NCBI GenBank assembly: GCA_020137815.1
Contig: CM035357.1
Location: 3,120,528 to 3,184,527, forward strand
Reading direction: 5' to 3'
DNA: 64,000 nt
DNA from: Hormiphora californensis
Lineage: Eukaryota; Ctenophora; Tentaculata; Cydippida; Pleurobrachiidae
Shown here: positions 38,101-49,779 of the stretch, in pieces
Position numbering within the stretch: position 1 is the first letter of the stretch
Layout of the letters: every line of letters starts with the position of its first letter
Notes under the pieces: generated by a model
What the model saw: only the letters and a program-made list of their open reading frames with translations
Databases searched by the model: none
Told to the model about the DNA's origin: nothing
Program-made: the position numbers and the translations under genes

Positions 38101-41100
38101 CCCCGTGGCCTAATGGGGGTCTGGGGGCAAAGCCCCCAGCAATGAAAAAACCATCCCACCCCTTCTAAGGTCATCCTAGAACATTATAAGATCAAATCTG
38201 AAAGGATAAACTCAGGCGCGGAAAATTTAATTTTGCCCGATTCGGGGCCAGTGCAGTATACCATACGGATGCGACTTTCGCCCTTTTTGAGCGCCTATTA
38301 AACCATGTTCCCGACAAGCTAGGAAGCTGAAATTTTTTATGTAAAGCTACCTCAACGATATCTATTAGTGTTAAAAATTTCAAGTGGATCGATGGTTCCG
38401 TTCAAAAGTTACGAGGGGGGTCCCAAACGCTTACTCTGTATACATACATACATACATACATACATACGCACCACCTTTTTGCAAAACACTTAGAGCGAAA
38501 ACGGCTGGATTTAGAGCTTTTTGTCCCGGGGAAGACCCCCCATAAATCGACTATTCTACGTGTAATAGGCTATATAAAATCTTGATTTGAGTATGGGAAG
38601 TCATAAATTATGCATAATTTATGCAAAATTTTATGAATATATCGGTATTAACTAGTTTTAGAAAGTGTTCATGGACATATTCCGACGCAGAATAGTCGAT
38701 TTATGGGGGGTCGTCCCCCGGACAAAAAGCCGTATCTCACACCGTTTAGCCGTTATTTGCATATTTATGCACCAATTCATGATTTAATGCATATTCTGAA
38801 TATTTCCACTTCAGCTGGTTCTAGAAAGTTTTCATGGACATATTTCGACGCAGAATAGTCGATTTATGGGGGGTCGTTCCCCGGACAAAAAGTCGCATCT
38901 CGCACCGTTTAGCCGTTATTTGCATATTTATGCGCCAATTCAGGATTTAATGCATATTCTGAATATTTCCACTTCAGCTGTTCCTAGAAAGTTTTCATGG
39001 ACATATTCCGACGCAGAATAGTCGATTTATGGGGGGTCGTCCCCCGGACAAAAAGCCGTATCTCACACCGTTAAGCCGTTATTTGCATATTTATGCACCA
39101 ATTCATGATTTAATGCATATTCTGAATATTTCCACTTCAGCTCGTCCTAGAAAATTTTCATGGACATATTTCGACGCAGAATAGTCGATTTATGGGGGGT
39201 CGTTCCCCGGACAAAAAGTCGTATCTCGCACCGTTTAGCCGTTATTTGCATATTTATGCGCCAATTCAGGATTTAATGCATATTCTGAATATTTCCACTT
39301 CAGCTGTTCCTAGAAAGTTTTCATGGACATATTCCGACGCAGAATAGTCGATTTATGGGGGGTCGGTGCCCAGACAAAAATTCTTATCTCGCACCGTTTA
39401 GCCGTTATTTGCATATTTATGCGCCAATTCATGATTTAATGCATATTCTGAATATTTCCACTTTAGCTGGTCCTAGAAAGTTTTCATTGACATATTCCGA
39501 CGCAGAATAGTCGATTTATGGGGGGTCGTTCCCCAGACAAAAAGTCGTATATCGCACCGTTTAGCCGTTATTTGCATATTTATGCGCCAATTCATGATTT
39601 AATGCATATTCTGAATATTTCCACTTCAGCTGGTCCTAGAAAGTTTTCATCGACATATTTCGACGCAGAATAGTCGATTTATGGGAGTCGTTCCCCGGAT
39701 AAAAAGTCGTATCTCCCACCATTTAGCCATTATTTGCATATTTTTGATACCTGTTTACAAAAATCCTGAGAAACTAGACCAAAAAACAAAGGAAATTTGT
39801 TTGGAACACCCGTGGCCTTTTGTCGATACTTGACGCTGCGGGAAATGCACCCTTCGTCAGAGCAAGACGCGAGAAAGAGTGAGAGAGAGAGAGAGTGTGC
39901 GTGTGTTAGAACTTTGAGAGAGATGGCACAACGATACCTATAAGTAGCTCAGATGTTTAGGTGCATTTCCCGCAGCGTCAAGTATCGACAAAAGGCCACG
40001 GGTGTTCCAAACAAATTTCCTTTGTTTTTTGGTCTATATATTGATACGTCAGTGTGTGTTTCCCTTGGTGACGCGGCCACCCCTACACTAGCCGCGCGCA
40101 GCGCGGCTAAACGAAGCCTGCGAAGCAGGCTGAGGGGATGGCATCACCAAGTGTTTCCCATAATTTTTCACCCGGATGCCTTTTGCAAAAAGGCATACGG
40201 GGTTTAGAAATCTAAACGGATATAGTGACTATGTGTAGCAAGTCAGCTCTCTTGTCCCGTTTCAGGTTGCGAGGGGCAACATGTAGCAACTAGAGCCGCG
40301 CACACAACAACAACCTGCTCCTTCATAAACCACTTCATTGACACTTTTTCAGGAAATGTGTGGCGCGCAATTTCGCAATGTGGCGCGTAATTTAGTGCTA
40401 CTAAAACAAAAGGATTTGTTCTATACTGTTTGCGTGATGTATAAATGATCCGAAATGTCTGTCCCGCCTTCGTGTTAGGAATGAAACGTTGGCGGGGAAA
40501 CATAGCATTATGAAACATAATGCATTTATTCTTGTTTTTGTTGAATATGTTATACAGTCGGACGACCCCGATTTAACGGCACCCTCGGGGGAAGGGTTTT
40601 GTCCGTTAAATCGGGGTGTCCGCTAAATCGGGGTCAAATACTGTTAATTTCCTATATCGTGGGAAGATTATGCTGTCGTTAAATCGGGGTCCGACTGTAC
40701 TATGATACAGCTGATTGCTGACGTCAAAGGTATCAGCTGATTGTTGACGTCAAAGGTATCAGCTGTTGTTTAGGAAAGAGTTTGTTATGGGCTGAGGCTC
40801 TACGTCAGAGTCGCAATCGGCAATAGCAACTTGCTTAAACATTGTTCAGCAACTTGTTTAAACATTTGCTTCAGACAAGCAAGTTTAAATTTATGTTGTT
40901 TTGATCTACGTATGCCATACGTAGATCAAAACAACATAAATTTAAACTTGCTAGACTGGGAAAATTATGATTGATATGTGGTTGCGCCATACGGTATGGC
41001 GCAACCATATCAATCATTATTTTCCCAGCAGCTAATAAAATTACATTCCAAAAATCAAAATAGTGGAAGTTTTTATAAGGTTTTTCCCACGCTCCAAAAA

Positions 41101-42478
41101 TCCCGTAACAACAAGAATTATTGCATTATGTGTTCATAATGCTGAGTTTCCCTGCCCTACCGTTTCACATGTCAGTGACATTGTCACTGCCAACAGGATC
41201 AAGGCTTGGTCATAATGTAATGTGAGATGCATACGATCTAGCTGTCAGTTAACTTCTCACATAGCTTAGAGTTAGCTAACTCCCAATCACATGACACTTG
41301 CTAACCAGCTTTTGACATTCCAACTTAACTATACTTACCTAACATCTCACACTGGACTCGCAAGATGAAAATGTGTATGTAACACGCGAAACGCGTGGCA
41401 GAGCATTTCTTGTTTTGTTGAGTGGCGCGCGCACACACGTCCATCAAACTGTGTCAATGAGGTGTTTGATGAAGGAGTAGCTCGTCACTGTGTGCGCGGC
41501 TCTAGTTGCTACACCGTTGCCCCTCGCAACGAAAGTGTGACCAAAATGGTCCCTCTACCGATTAGTTAGTATACCAAAATGTCGTTTTCGAATTCTAACC
41601 CTGCTATGCCTTTTTACAAAGTAAAAAGGCATCCGGGTGAATGCCTTCGGCATTCACCCGGGCAGGGAAAAAATGTACTGTATCTTATCACATATTAAAA
41701 TTTAATTACTGGTTATCATTAATCTCTTAATTATATAACATTATTTCAGAACGAGCAGAAGTCGCGGTCACTCTCTGACATTACCTCTAGATCATTGGGA
41801 GATCCACAAAGCAGCCTGTGTAATCGTACCAGCCGAGACACAGTACAGAAAAAGAAGATTTATAGCAAGACCAAGTTTCTCAATTACAAGTCCCACTTCT
41901 AGGCACACTATAAAGACATTTGTGACATCTTTTATTGTCCTAAAATCACAATACTTGTTCCAGCTGCCACCTCTAGTAACGGTAGGTTACTGATCAATGA
42001 ATAGCTAATTAATTAATTAAATGCGATAAATTATGCGATACAGCGATACAAGGCTACAAAAAAGTATAGTTGTGGCTTAGTAAAATCAACTAGTAAAGTT
42101 ATAACTGACAATCAATTATGAACGACAAGTTGATTTTACTAAGTTTTAATAACACCTACCTCTTTCAACACCCTCTTCTCCCCCCTCAGTACCTATAACC
42201 TCTCTCAATAGCTTCTTATCCCCCCAGGACCTACATCTCTCAATAGTCAATACCCTCTTATTATTATCTCTTATTACCGGCCCCCTCAGTACTTACCAAA
42301 CGAGTGGTTCTTCCTTGCATTTCTCTTCGCAATGGCTGATGCTCTCTTCAGTGGGATTTTCCTGATAACTGCCGATGTTGAGCTGAAAACAATATTTTTT
42401 AAGAATTTAACACGGTTTTGTAGCAATTGCAGTATTAAGATTTTTAAGGCTCGCGTAAGTGTTGTTAGAAATCATTAA
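35101..42478 (+). CDS. Seven-exon rhodopsin-like GPCR
   Basis: Exons 35101-35155, 35294-35391, 35646-35807, 36344-36559, 37049-37239, 41750-41981 and 42290-42478 all have GT/AG borders and join without a frame break into 380 residues. TM1 is RVVILAWSVAVLAFNILIVI. TM2 and TM3 are in exon 3, with the extracellular Cys of YCTTIYG. Exon 4 opens with LGVSIERY, the E-R-Y form of the DRY motif, then TM4. TM5 and a serine-rich third loop (SNASSKRSSIESSSS) are in exon 5. TM6 ends exon 6, and TM7 is in exon 7 before a cysteine-containing tail. The protein has no signal peptide and no NPxxY at TM7 (ADALFSG instead). It is a plasma-membrane receptor of unknown ligand. Intron 5 is 4.5 kb and full of repeats; the other introns are 138-536 bases. 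The first ATG of the exon was chosen; in-frame support upstream is lacking. Confidence 0.85.
36140..36250. mobile_element. 111-bp MITE in GPCR intron 3
   Basis: Inverted ends CAGGAACCGACCGA and TCGATCGGTTCCTG. It contains two ATTGG boxes and CACATGACC. An equal-length copy sits in intron 4. It lies wholly between exons 3 and 4. Confidence 0.8.
36585..36695. mobile_element. 111-bp MITE in GPCR intron 4
   Basis: Same length, order and orientation as the intron 3 copy, with better inverted ends (CAGGAACCGACCGA, TCGGTCGGTTCCTG) and only a few substitutions and small indels relative to it. Confidence 0.8.
37283..38030 (-). repeat. Repeat family B, inverted copy in GPCR intron 5
   Basis: On the minus strand it runs from GCATTATGTATTCATAAT through the X-box-like minisatellite (about 37680-37805, GGTTACCATAGCAACTG) to the terminal hairpin region. 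One arm of the end hairpin is reduced (GAAGGCATTCACCCGG). It is otherwise collinear with 6640-7290, including AAATTCATC and GCACAAAATTCATCAGGAAA. Confidence 0.7.
38088..38470 (+). mobile_element. Repeat family D copy in GPCR intron 5
   Basis: Starts ATCACTGCACTGGCAAGTGC, shares GCTAGGAAGCTGAAATTTT and TTTCAAGTGGATCG with the 20669-21622 copy, and ends in an ATAC microsatellite (38446-38468). The second half found in other copies is replaced by the satellite array that follows. Confidence 0.65.
38510..39750 (+). repeat. 163-bp satellite array
   Basis: Seven successive CGACGCAGAATAGTCGATTT landmarks lie at 38683, 38846, 39009, 39172, 39335, 39498 and 39661, so every interval is exactly 163 bases. 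Each unit also holds TTATTTGCATATTTATGC and GTTTAGCCG. The first 50-odd bases (38516-38560) are an inverted half unit (CTTTTTGTCCCGGGGAAGAC). Units differ by a few substitutions. The array lies in intron 5 of the GPCR. Confidence 0.92.
39776..40036. mobile_element. Inverted-repeat element with GA-rich centre
   Basis: Arms of 77 bases are exact reverse complements (AGACCAAAAAACAAAGGAAA ... TTTCCTTTGTTTTTTGGTCT). The centre contains GAGAGAGAGAGAGTGTGCG. It adjoins the satellite array. Confidence 0.85.
40150..40530 (-). repeat. Repeat family B, short inverted copy
   Basis: On the minus strand starts at ATAATGC hairpin sequence (40503-40525), passes GTTTCCCCGCC, and ends with ATGCCTTTTTGCAAAAGGCA and CGGGTGAAAAATTATGGG. 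The X-box minisatellite is absent. The end hairpin stem differs from other copies yet still pairs. Confidence 0.5.
40555..40697. mobile_element. Tigger/pogo-like MITE, short copy
   Basis: TA-flanked; CAGTCGGACGACCCCGATTT at left and GGGGTCCGACTG at right. Within GPCR intron 5. Confidence 0.8.
40878..41028. repeat. Two adjacent perfect palindromes
   Basis: First palindrome 40878-40952 (AGCAAGTTTAAATTTATGTT and complement), second 40955-41028 (CTGGGAAAATTATGATTGAT and complement). They lie side by side in GPCR intron 5. Confidence 0.85.
41105..41675 (+). repeat. Repeat family B, short copy
   Basis: Starts with GCATTATGTGTTCATAATGC and GTTTCCCTGCC, and ends with GGGTGAATGCC-TTCG-GCATTCACCC then GGGCAGGGAAAAAAT. 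It lies about 75 bases before GPCR exon 6. No minisatellite. Confidence 0.65.
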
Positions 42479-43442
42479 GGGGACATGCCAATTTGTGTAC
42501 AAACCGGGTTGTTTTTGATAAGGTTTCCATGAAATACTTTGAATGTGACGGGGGATTATTAATTAGCTACAATTAAATCGAGCTGGACTCGGGACGAAAC
42601 TTGAATATATATATATCAGTTTTGTGTTTTAAGATTGAGTTATATTTTTAATTTATTTTACACATTTCATTGTCATCAAACAAATGTACTGAGTGTTACT
42701 ATCTGTGTAACAAAGATAATGGTACTGCCTAGCGGCTCGATCTGAGCCTGTCATGCCAATTCTCTGACCACAGTTACCGCGTTGAAAGAAATTAGAATAG
42801 GGTCAGCACTGTTTGAGAATAAAAACGAGGTATGACATACAGGTATTAATATGACATACAGGTACAGACTTGAAGTCTATACAGCGTGGGGCAGTATGTT
42901 GGTTGGATCCTTTCTGGCGCCGCGACCCATCTGAGCGCACTGAGAATCAAATGGGGTATGAGAATCAAATGGGGTATGAGAATGGGTATGAGAATCAAAT
43001 GGGGTATGGCGCCGCCATACAGGTTGGATCGTAGTATTGATAGTGGCTTCAACAATACAGATTAGGTACAGTCTAGTGCATTACTGAGTTCTCCTATAGG
43101 GGGTTCCAGACCACAGTCAGACCTATTATACTGACGGAATTGAAATGGGGGGTGGAATAGAGTAGTATTATACCCATTAACCATTATTAATGGAATGTCA
43201 CGATCTTGCAAGTACAACGATCTTCTATATTCAAAAATCTAGGGCAAAAATCTCACTCTCACTCTCACTCTCTGTTTCTCTCTCTTTTTCTTTCTCTCTC
43301 TTTCTCTCTAATTCCCTCTCTTTCTCTCACTCTTTCTCACCCTCCTTTATGGAGAGGTCTACAACATTCCCAGCTCTCTCCAATTAATCTAAAAAACTAA
43401 AATATGGGCACGTGTTGAAAGCAGTTGAGACACTTGGAAGGA

Positions 43443-43503
<61 letters not shown>

Positions 43504-43746
43504 GAGAGTGAGAGAGAGAGAGAGGAGAGATTGAGAAGAGAGAGAGAGAGATATAGAGTACTAGAGCATAGAGTGAGATATATTGCTATTGCTAGAGATT
43601 TATTTGTCTTGAATGCTCCGCGAGATCCGCCTTAGATCACCCGGAGCGAGAGAGAGAGAGAACCATTCGCTTATATGAAATTTAAATAAGCAGTCTCAGA
43701 TATTAGTCTGAATGAGCCCACCATTGCATCTTTATGTGCATATATA
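42479..43746. other. Gene-free region with simple repeats
   Basis: Contains a worn family E MITE near 42748-42805, a tandem AGAATCAAATGGGGTATG patch (42950-43012), CT-rich sequence (43255-43345) and (GA)n (43448-43540). No coding support. Confidence 0.6.
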
Positions 43747-43883
43747 CAGTCGGACCCCGATTTACCAGGATGCTCGGGGGAAAGGGATTTGCCCGGGTAA
43801 TTTCCTACATATCAGGGGAAGTTTATCCTCCCGGTAAATCGGGGTTCCGGTAAATCGGGGCCCGGTAAATCGGGGTCTGACTG
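43747..43883. mobile_element. Tigger/pogo-like MITE, short copy
   Basis: TA-flanked; CAGTCGGACCCCGATTTACC at left and GGGGTCTGACTG at right. Confidence 0.8.
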
Positions 43884-44140
43884 TAATATAGTTGTCCACT
43901 GTATGAATATTTTTCATTCCGTGTTGCAAACATCGTATGCAGTAGGCCGAGATTGGGCACAAACTCGTGTGTGTTCGTGCATGTGTGTATGACTCGACAC
44001 GGTTTTGATTCTACATGCAATCCCTCATGGAACCAACCCAATAGTTTTTGAGTTGCATTTTATGACCCTGATCTCTCACCCCACCCCGGTAAACAAGTTT
44101 TTGGAGTTGATTTCGCAACACGTATATATTACCCTGACTT

Positions 44141-44207
44141 TTGGTGACATAGACACCTGGCGCGACCCCCGCACAATCTCGGTCGCGCCAGGTGTCTATG
44201 TCACCAA
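44141..44207. repeat. 67-bp GC-rich palindrome
   Basis: TTGGTGACATAGACACCTGG and its exact complement, with a short loop at CCGCACAATCTC. Confidence 0.85.
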
Positions 44208-45142
44208 CCCTGACTGCCCTTTGGCTATATTGTGACCTCCATTCTCCAAGAAGAGACTGACCGGAGTCCGGAACTTCAAGGGCGTGATAGCTTTTGAAAA
44301 TTATCTTTGAACAGAGCTCTGTTCATTGGTGACTATAAAAAATAGAAGTGAATTATACTTATAGAATTGAATAATACTTTAATTGAGTCGATTACCTACT
44401 GCCAAACGATTTAAAATAGAGGGATAGAATTTATGCAATGCCGCAATGGACATAATGATGCTGAGAGAGAGGACCATGGACCATTTAAACACGTGCAAAT
44501 TGCACTGCAAGAGCAGTTCACCACATGGGATGACCTTCACGTTCAATTCCCCTGTTCATTATATAGTTGTTCCCCTGTCTATTATAATTGCAGGAGTCGG
44601 CGCGATGGGAGCTCATTTTAAATAAATTGAATTGTTGCTGCAATGCTTTCAGTTTGTCATTGTTGAATCTCCATTTACGGTGAACCAAGGTTTGAATTTG
44701 ACTGTAGTACTATAGTTATAGCTAACAATGAATTTAGATTCCCTACTTCAGGGGAAATTTATGATCCGCCCGGTAAATCGAGGCATCCGACTTAGTCAGC
44801 TATGGCCGGAACTCGAGGTCATCACCTTGCAGTTGCATGTGCCATGTTCGTATACCATGTTTGTATGCCATGTTTTGTATACTACGACTACTTCCATATT
44901 GCGATACCAACCGGTACTTGACAGCACTTTAATTAGAAATAAAACCGGTTGGAATTATGCAGTGAGTGACAGCTGGAGGAATTGGAAGCCAGTACCCAGA
45001 ATCAGCGAAACCCTCTCTTCATTTTCTTATCTTATCAAATTTTTCTCTTCTTTATCTCCAACTACATAAAATTTAAGTCTAGACTAGTCTGACACTTTCC
45101 GCAATCCGGGTGACCGGTGAGGTTGGTTGACAATAATATATG
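44208..45142. other. Gene-free spacer
   Basis: No domain-bearing frame. A worn Tigger-like MITE end is visible near 44735-44795 (CCGCCCGGTAAATCGAGGCA). Confidence 0.45.
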
Positions 45143-45290
45143 GCAGCTACCATGGCGGTTGCTAGTAGCTACCATGGCGGTTGCTAGCAGCTACCATGGC
45201 TGTTGCTAGTACCTACCATGGCGGTTGCTAGTAGCTACCATGGCGGTTGCTAGTATAGCTACCATGGCGGTTGCTAGTAGCTACCAGACG
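45143..45290 (+). repeat. CCATGGCGGTTGC minisatellite
   Basis: Six or seven direct copies of a 22- to 26-base unit, AGCTACCATGGCGGTTGCTA. Each centre resembles an RFX X-box half site (ACCATGG..GTTGC). Confidence 0.9.
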
Positions 45291-45608
45291 GCCAACCAGG
45301 AAGAAGGAGATAAATTTCACTATCAGAGCATTGGCATGACCGCTACTATTCTCATTTCTTTCAAAAAAGGGCTGTTTTGCACCCGGAATCGAGCGCTGTC
45401 AAAGCATTGGCCTGACAGATCGATATCACTATACCCACGAGCTATACTAGTGATTGCGTGTGGATCTCAGCAGCCCCCCTGAGATGACATGTAATCATGG
45501 TCACGTGAACACTTGCCCAATAATTAATTTAGGTTACCATATCTCGAGTTGACCCAGTAAGATATCTCTCTCGCTTATATCGCTCAACTTCGCTAGCTGC
45601 AGTACGTT

Positions 45609-45774
45609 TACAGACCACAGATATGCTGGTTGATACCAATGGTTTTCTATAATTACTTATTACAGCTTACATAACCTAAGGCTAATATATAGAAATTCTA
45701 TATATTAGCCTTAGGTTATGTAAGCTGTAATTATAGAAAACCATTGGTATCAACCAGCATATCTGTGGTCTGTA
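45609..45774. repeat. 166-bp palindrome
   Basis: TACAGACCACAGATATGCTG and its complement at the tips, with the centre at ATAGAAATTCTAT near 45692. The left arm has one extra TTACTTA block. A second small palindrome lies at 45846-45888 (TTTGTTGAGTAAGGGGGAAG). Confidence 0.88.
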
Positions 45775-46959
45775 GAATACTTATAGAGTCATGTCGATGT
45801 GTTTTGATTTGAAACCTACTCCAGATCGAAATCCCATTTCTCTTTGTTGAGTAAGGGGGAAGAGTGTGTCTTCCCCCTTACTCAACAAATTTCTCTGCAA
45901 GGATCTAATTCTATTCAATTCCCTACAAGTACACAATCACATTGATATGAATCATGTCGATGTCATGGCATGATGCTTAGATGATAGTGATATTATTGAG
46001 GCACTCAGAAAACCTGCAAGACTAAAATACCAATAAGTGCAGCTTTAAAAAATAAAGGCAAGACCTTCTGTGATCTTCATAGAATAACCGGAGTGACTTT
46101 GGGCTGCTTGGTTTTGATTTAGATTTAAGTGCCCATTCTCATTTCTTCCCTAAGAACTTGGTGACGCGGCCACCCCTACACTGGCCGCGTGAAGCGCGGT
46201 AAACGAAGCCCGCGGAGTATTATAACATAATAGGGGATTTCATCACCATAGGGGATTTCATCACCAACCTAAGAACCACGATCGCCGATCGTGGTCAAAA
46301 CATTGGCCTGATGCAGCTGCCCATTAGGATAGTAGACTACTGTAGTGCTGCTGGACTAACGAGTTTACAGTTTACTGTGTACCTATATTGCAAGGTGAGA
46401 AAATTATAATAGCCATGCAGGGGATTTGATTTCGAGATTTAATACAAATTCAGCTGCCATAAAGTGCCATACAATTGTTTATTGGCACATGTTGTTATTT
46501 TATTGGTTTATCCCTTTTAATTTTATTGAAGCCACTGGTTGTCTTGTTGGCTAGAGTAAATTACGTCTGTTTAGTACTAGCGGTCAAACACATTACTTTG
46601 TGTAGCCCTGTATGCAATATGGCCTTTTTGAAAACCCGAGTCAGATGCCGCTACAGTTTCATCTCTAATTCCTCGTCGCGTTTCTATTACTCACTATTCT
46701 CGACACATCACTCAATCCCCTACAACTCTGCGGCTGTTAAGCACTCCCCATCTCCCCAACTCCATTCCCCTTTCTCGATACCTCCTTGCTTGCATGTACA
46801 TGCTCTGTATCATTCATCCAGCCCAGTATGCTACCACTTTAAGATTGCTTCATATGTCCCTCAAGTCGCTTGACACTCACACCACACAGTAAATTAGTAT
46901 GAAAAACTAGGAACATGTTCAATTGGGCATGAACTTCAGCATATTTAATGTGGAGATGT
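45775..46959. other. Gene-free spacer
   Basis: A 132-codon frame at 46475-46873 has a hydrophobic start but no recognisable domain, no splice support and low-complexity Ser/His sequence; I do not call it. GGTGACGCGGCCACCCCTAC at 46160 repeats a segment at 40067. Confidence 0.45.
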
Positions 46960-47180
46960 GGTAGATGGAGGTAGATAGAGACACAGAGATATATTGTAGA
47001 GAGAGTAGAGTAGAGGACATCAGATCGAGAGTGAGACGAGAGAAGAGAGAGAGACGAGAGAAAATGAGAGCATGTCAGAGAGAGAGGAGAGAGAGAGGGA
47101 CGCAAGGAGAGAAGAGAGATGAGAGAGAGAGAGAAGAGGGGGAGGGGGGGGGGGGGGGGGGGGGGAGAGAGAGAAGAGAG

Positions 47181-47219
<39 letters not shown>

Positions 47220-47477
47220 AAGAAGAGGGAGAGAGGAGAGAGTGAGAGAGAGAGAAAGAGAGGGAGGAAGGAGAGAGAGTGAAAGTGAGAAAAGAGAGGG
47301 AAAAGAGGAAAGAGAGAGAGATAGAGTGAGAGAGAGAGAGAGAGAGGAAGAGAGGAGAGAGACTCCTTTCTATTTGTCAGGCTATCTTCACTGTTACTAT
47401 TAGGTCCGTACGATCGTGCAAATTTCACTACTATAGTATAAGACATAAGTCTCTCACCAGAAGAGGGAGAGAGACAC

Positions 47478-47517
<40 letters not shown>

Positions 47518-47599
47518 GAGGAGAGGAGAGAGTAGAGAGAGGAGAGAGAGGAGAGAGAGAGAGAGAGAAGAGAGAGTAGAGGAGAGAGATCGAAGAGAG

Positions 47600-47635
<36 letters not shown>

Positions 47636-47719
47636 AGAGCTAAAGACGAGAGAGAGAGAGGGAGAGAGAGAGAGATAGCAGAGAGAGGAAAGAGAGAGAG
47701 CGGAGAGGGAGAGAGAGAG

Positions 47720-47797
<78 letters not shown>

Positions 47798-47800
47798 TCT
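46960..47800. repeat. Large GA / poly-G / CT tract
   Basis: Purine-rich GA sequence with a poly-G run (about 47137-47165), a 75-base unique island (47370-47455), then more GA, meeting (CT)n at about 47720. The GA and CT halves can fold back on each other. All frames in it are artefacts. Confidence 0.9.
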
Positions 47801-48053
47801 ACCCATCTCCCCCATCTATCTTCACGCCGCGTGAGTGGTTAGCCAGTTCAAGCTTGCAATTGCATAATAAGCTACCCTCTTGCTACTTACTTAACTGTAA
47901 CCGTAGAGTAGTTTAACGACAGTGAGTACGGATCCGTACTCGAGTTAGAGTAGTTTAAACTACTTAGTACTCACCACTATATTATACCACTCCCTTTAAT
48001 TGGAGAATTCAAATCTTTAATCTAAGGGAGCGTGTTTATAACTACATTCGGGC

Positions 48054-48221
48054 CCCGATTTACCGGAACCCCGATTTACCGGGAGGCTAAAATTCCCCCG
48101 ATATGGCGACATAGGATAAGGAAATTAACAGCATTTAATATTTAACCCCGATATACCGGGTGTCCCGATTTACCGGGCAAAACACTTCCCCCGAGCATCC
48201 CGGTAAATCGGGGTCCGACTG
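48054..48221. mobile_element. Tigger/pogo-like MITE
   Basis: Worn left tip (CATTCGGGCCCCGATTTACC) and good right tip (GGGGTCCGACTG) with TA flanks. A fragment of the same family is at 48828-48875. Confidence 0.7.
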
Positions 48222-49712
48222 TATGCTACTCTAGAGTTATATCGATTTCAAGTCAATTAATTCACCGATGCATGTACCGCCAACCGTGTGACGAACGCGG
48301 TCTGAGGTTTTCTCTATCTCTCATAATTCTCTCTATTTCTAATTTGAAACTCTGGGAACTTCTTCGATCTAATGGAGCGATTTCACGCGAGGTGATTATA
48401 TCTACCGCGCGGGCCAATAAAAAGGGAGGGTCTTAAATCTTCGATTTCTCCGGCACCTTAATTCCAATGGTTCTGAAATTTTGACACAATGTTGTTGAGC
48501 TTATGCCAGATATGTGTACAGAGTTTCAAGTTCAAAAATGCAGAAATTCATTAATGAACCTAAATTCATGTTTTTAAGCCAATGTAGGTTTTCTCTAGTC
48601 CATATTTTTTGTTTTCCAGGAACCTCTTTTGTACTCCACGCCAGATTTGTGATACTGGGTACAACAGAGGGCATTGGAGACCAATTGCAATCTTGCTAAC
48701 AAGATCTTATCACACCCTGGTTACGTTTCTTGTTGCTTGCATGTATCTCAAATTGTTATCTTATTCTAACCAAGGTTTAGCAATCTCTAATGAATGGGGG
48801 CTCTCTAAAAAGTAAAAGGTATGTCGGACCCCGATTTACCGGGCACCCCGATTTACCGGGCAAAACCCTTTCTCCGTTTTATAGTAGCTTAGCTCTAGGT
48901 CCGAGCTAAAAGATAATACCTACGATTATTGTTTCTATTGCAATTCTAAATCAACACTCCGTTATAGGTACTTATAATAGTACAGTTTCGAGTGCGATCA
49001 TGGTTCTACCGAAAGCACGTTTAATAACACATGGAGCCACCCCTATCATAGCCCGTGTGTTGCAAACATATATTGTGATTGTGTTTAGAACAGGTCTGTA
49101 TATCACGTATTTGAACAGGGATCTAGGTATATAGCTTGCCATGTGTAACAGTATAGTAGTGTTAAAATTTCATCACTACAACTATTTATTGAGGTTTTTT
49201 ATATTGTGGTAGGAGACGGATTTCGTCATCATAAGGGCATGTTGTTTCTAAAATACAGAACACGTGCCCTATTTTAAATAAGGCACACGTGTGTTCTGAA
49301 CCCAATTTCCCAGAAAAAGAAATATCACACATTGCAATATTATAAGACCTCAAATATAGGCCTCATGTAATTATTATTTGAATTATATAGCATAGTGTTG
49401 ATAATATATGTGTAGCCTCTCATCACATTAGACCACGTCTAAGTGAGACTGAGAGGCTACACATGTATATAGACACTTGTAGACATTGAAACATCATCTA
49501 TACCCATTATCCATGGTGTTGTTCGTGCTAATTGCTATTATTATTATTATTATTATCTCTCTCACTCCATGTGCAACCCATTCGCACTATTTAATCTGCT
49601 GACCGTATACTCAATCCCCGCAATTCAAACTGTCTTAAATTTTAATAAACCTAATACTTGAAGTATAATAATGATTCTGACTTCCAATACTTTTAGGGGT
49701 CAACTGAAGACA
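48222..49712. other. Gene-free flank of the LDLa gene
   Basis: AT-rich DNA with an imperfect inverted pair at 49412-49460 (GTGTAGCCTCTCATCACATT and complement-like). No coding exon is seen before 49713. Confidence 0.45.
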
Positions 49713-49779
49713 ATGGCGTATGGCAGAGTGTATGTTTTAGTACTGTTTCTACCCCTGATTAGTTGCATAGAGGAAGTTG
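49713..49779 (+). CDS. Probable signal-peptide exon 1 of the LDLa gene
   Basis: ATG opens MAYGRVYVLVLFLPLISCIE, a typical n-h-c signal peptide, and the exon ends in phase 1 at G|GTGAGT. The next supported exon of the plus-strand gene (56668) needs exactly that phase and completes an Asp codon followed by Cys. The join is inferred: it spans a 6.9-kb intron that contains minus-strand TOP2 exons and a GPCR, and this exon could belong to another gene or to unseen exons between. Confidence 0.5.

Noticed and set aside
46475-46873. 132-codon frame with hydrophobic start
   Set aside because: No family match that I recognise, no splice or promoter support, and low-complexity C-terminal part.
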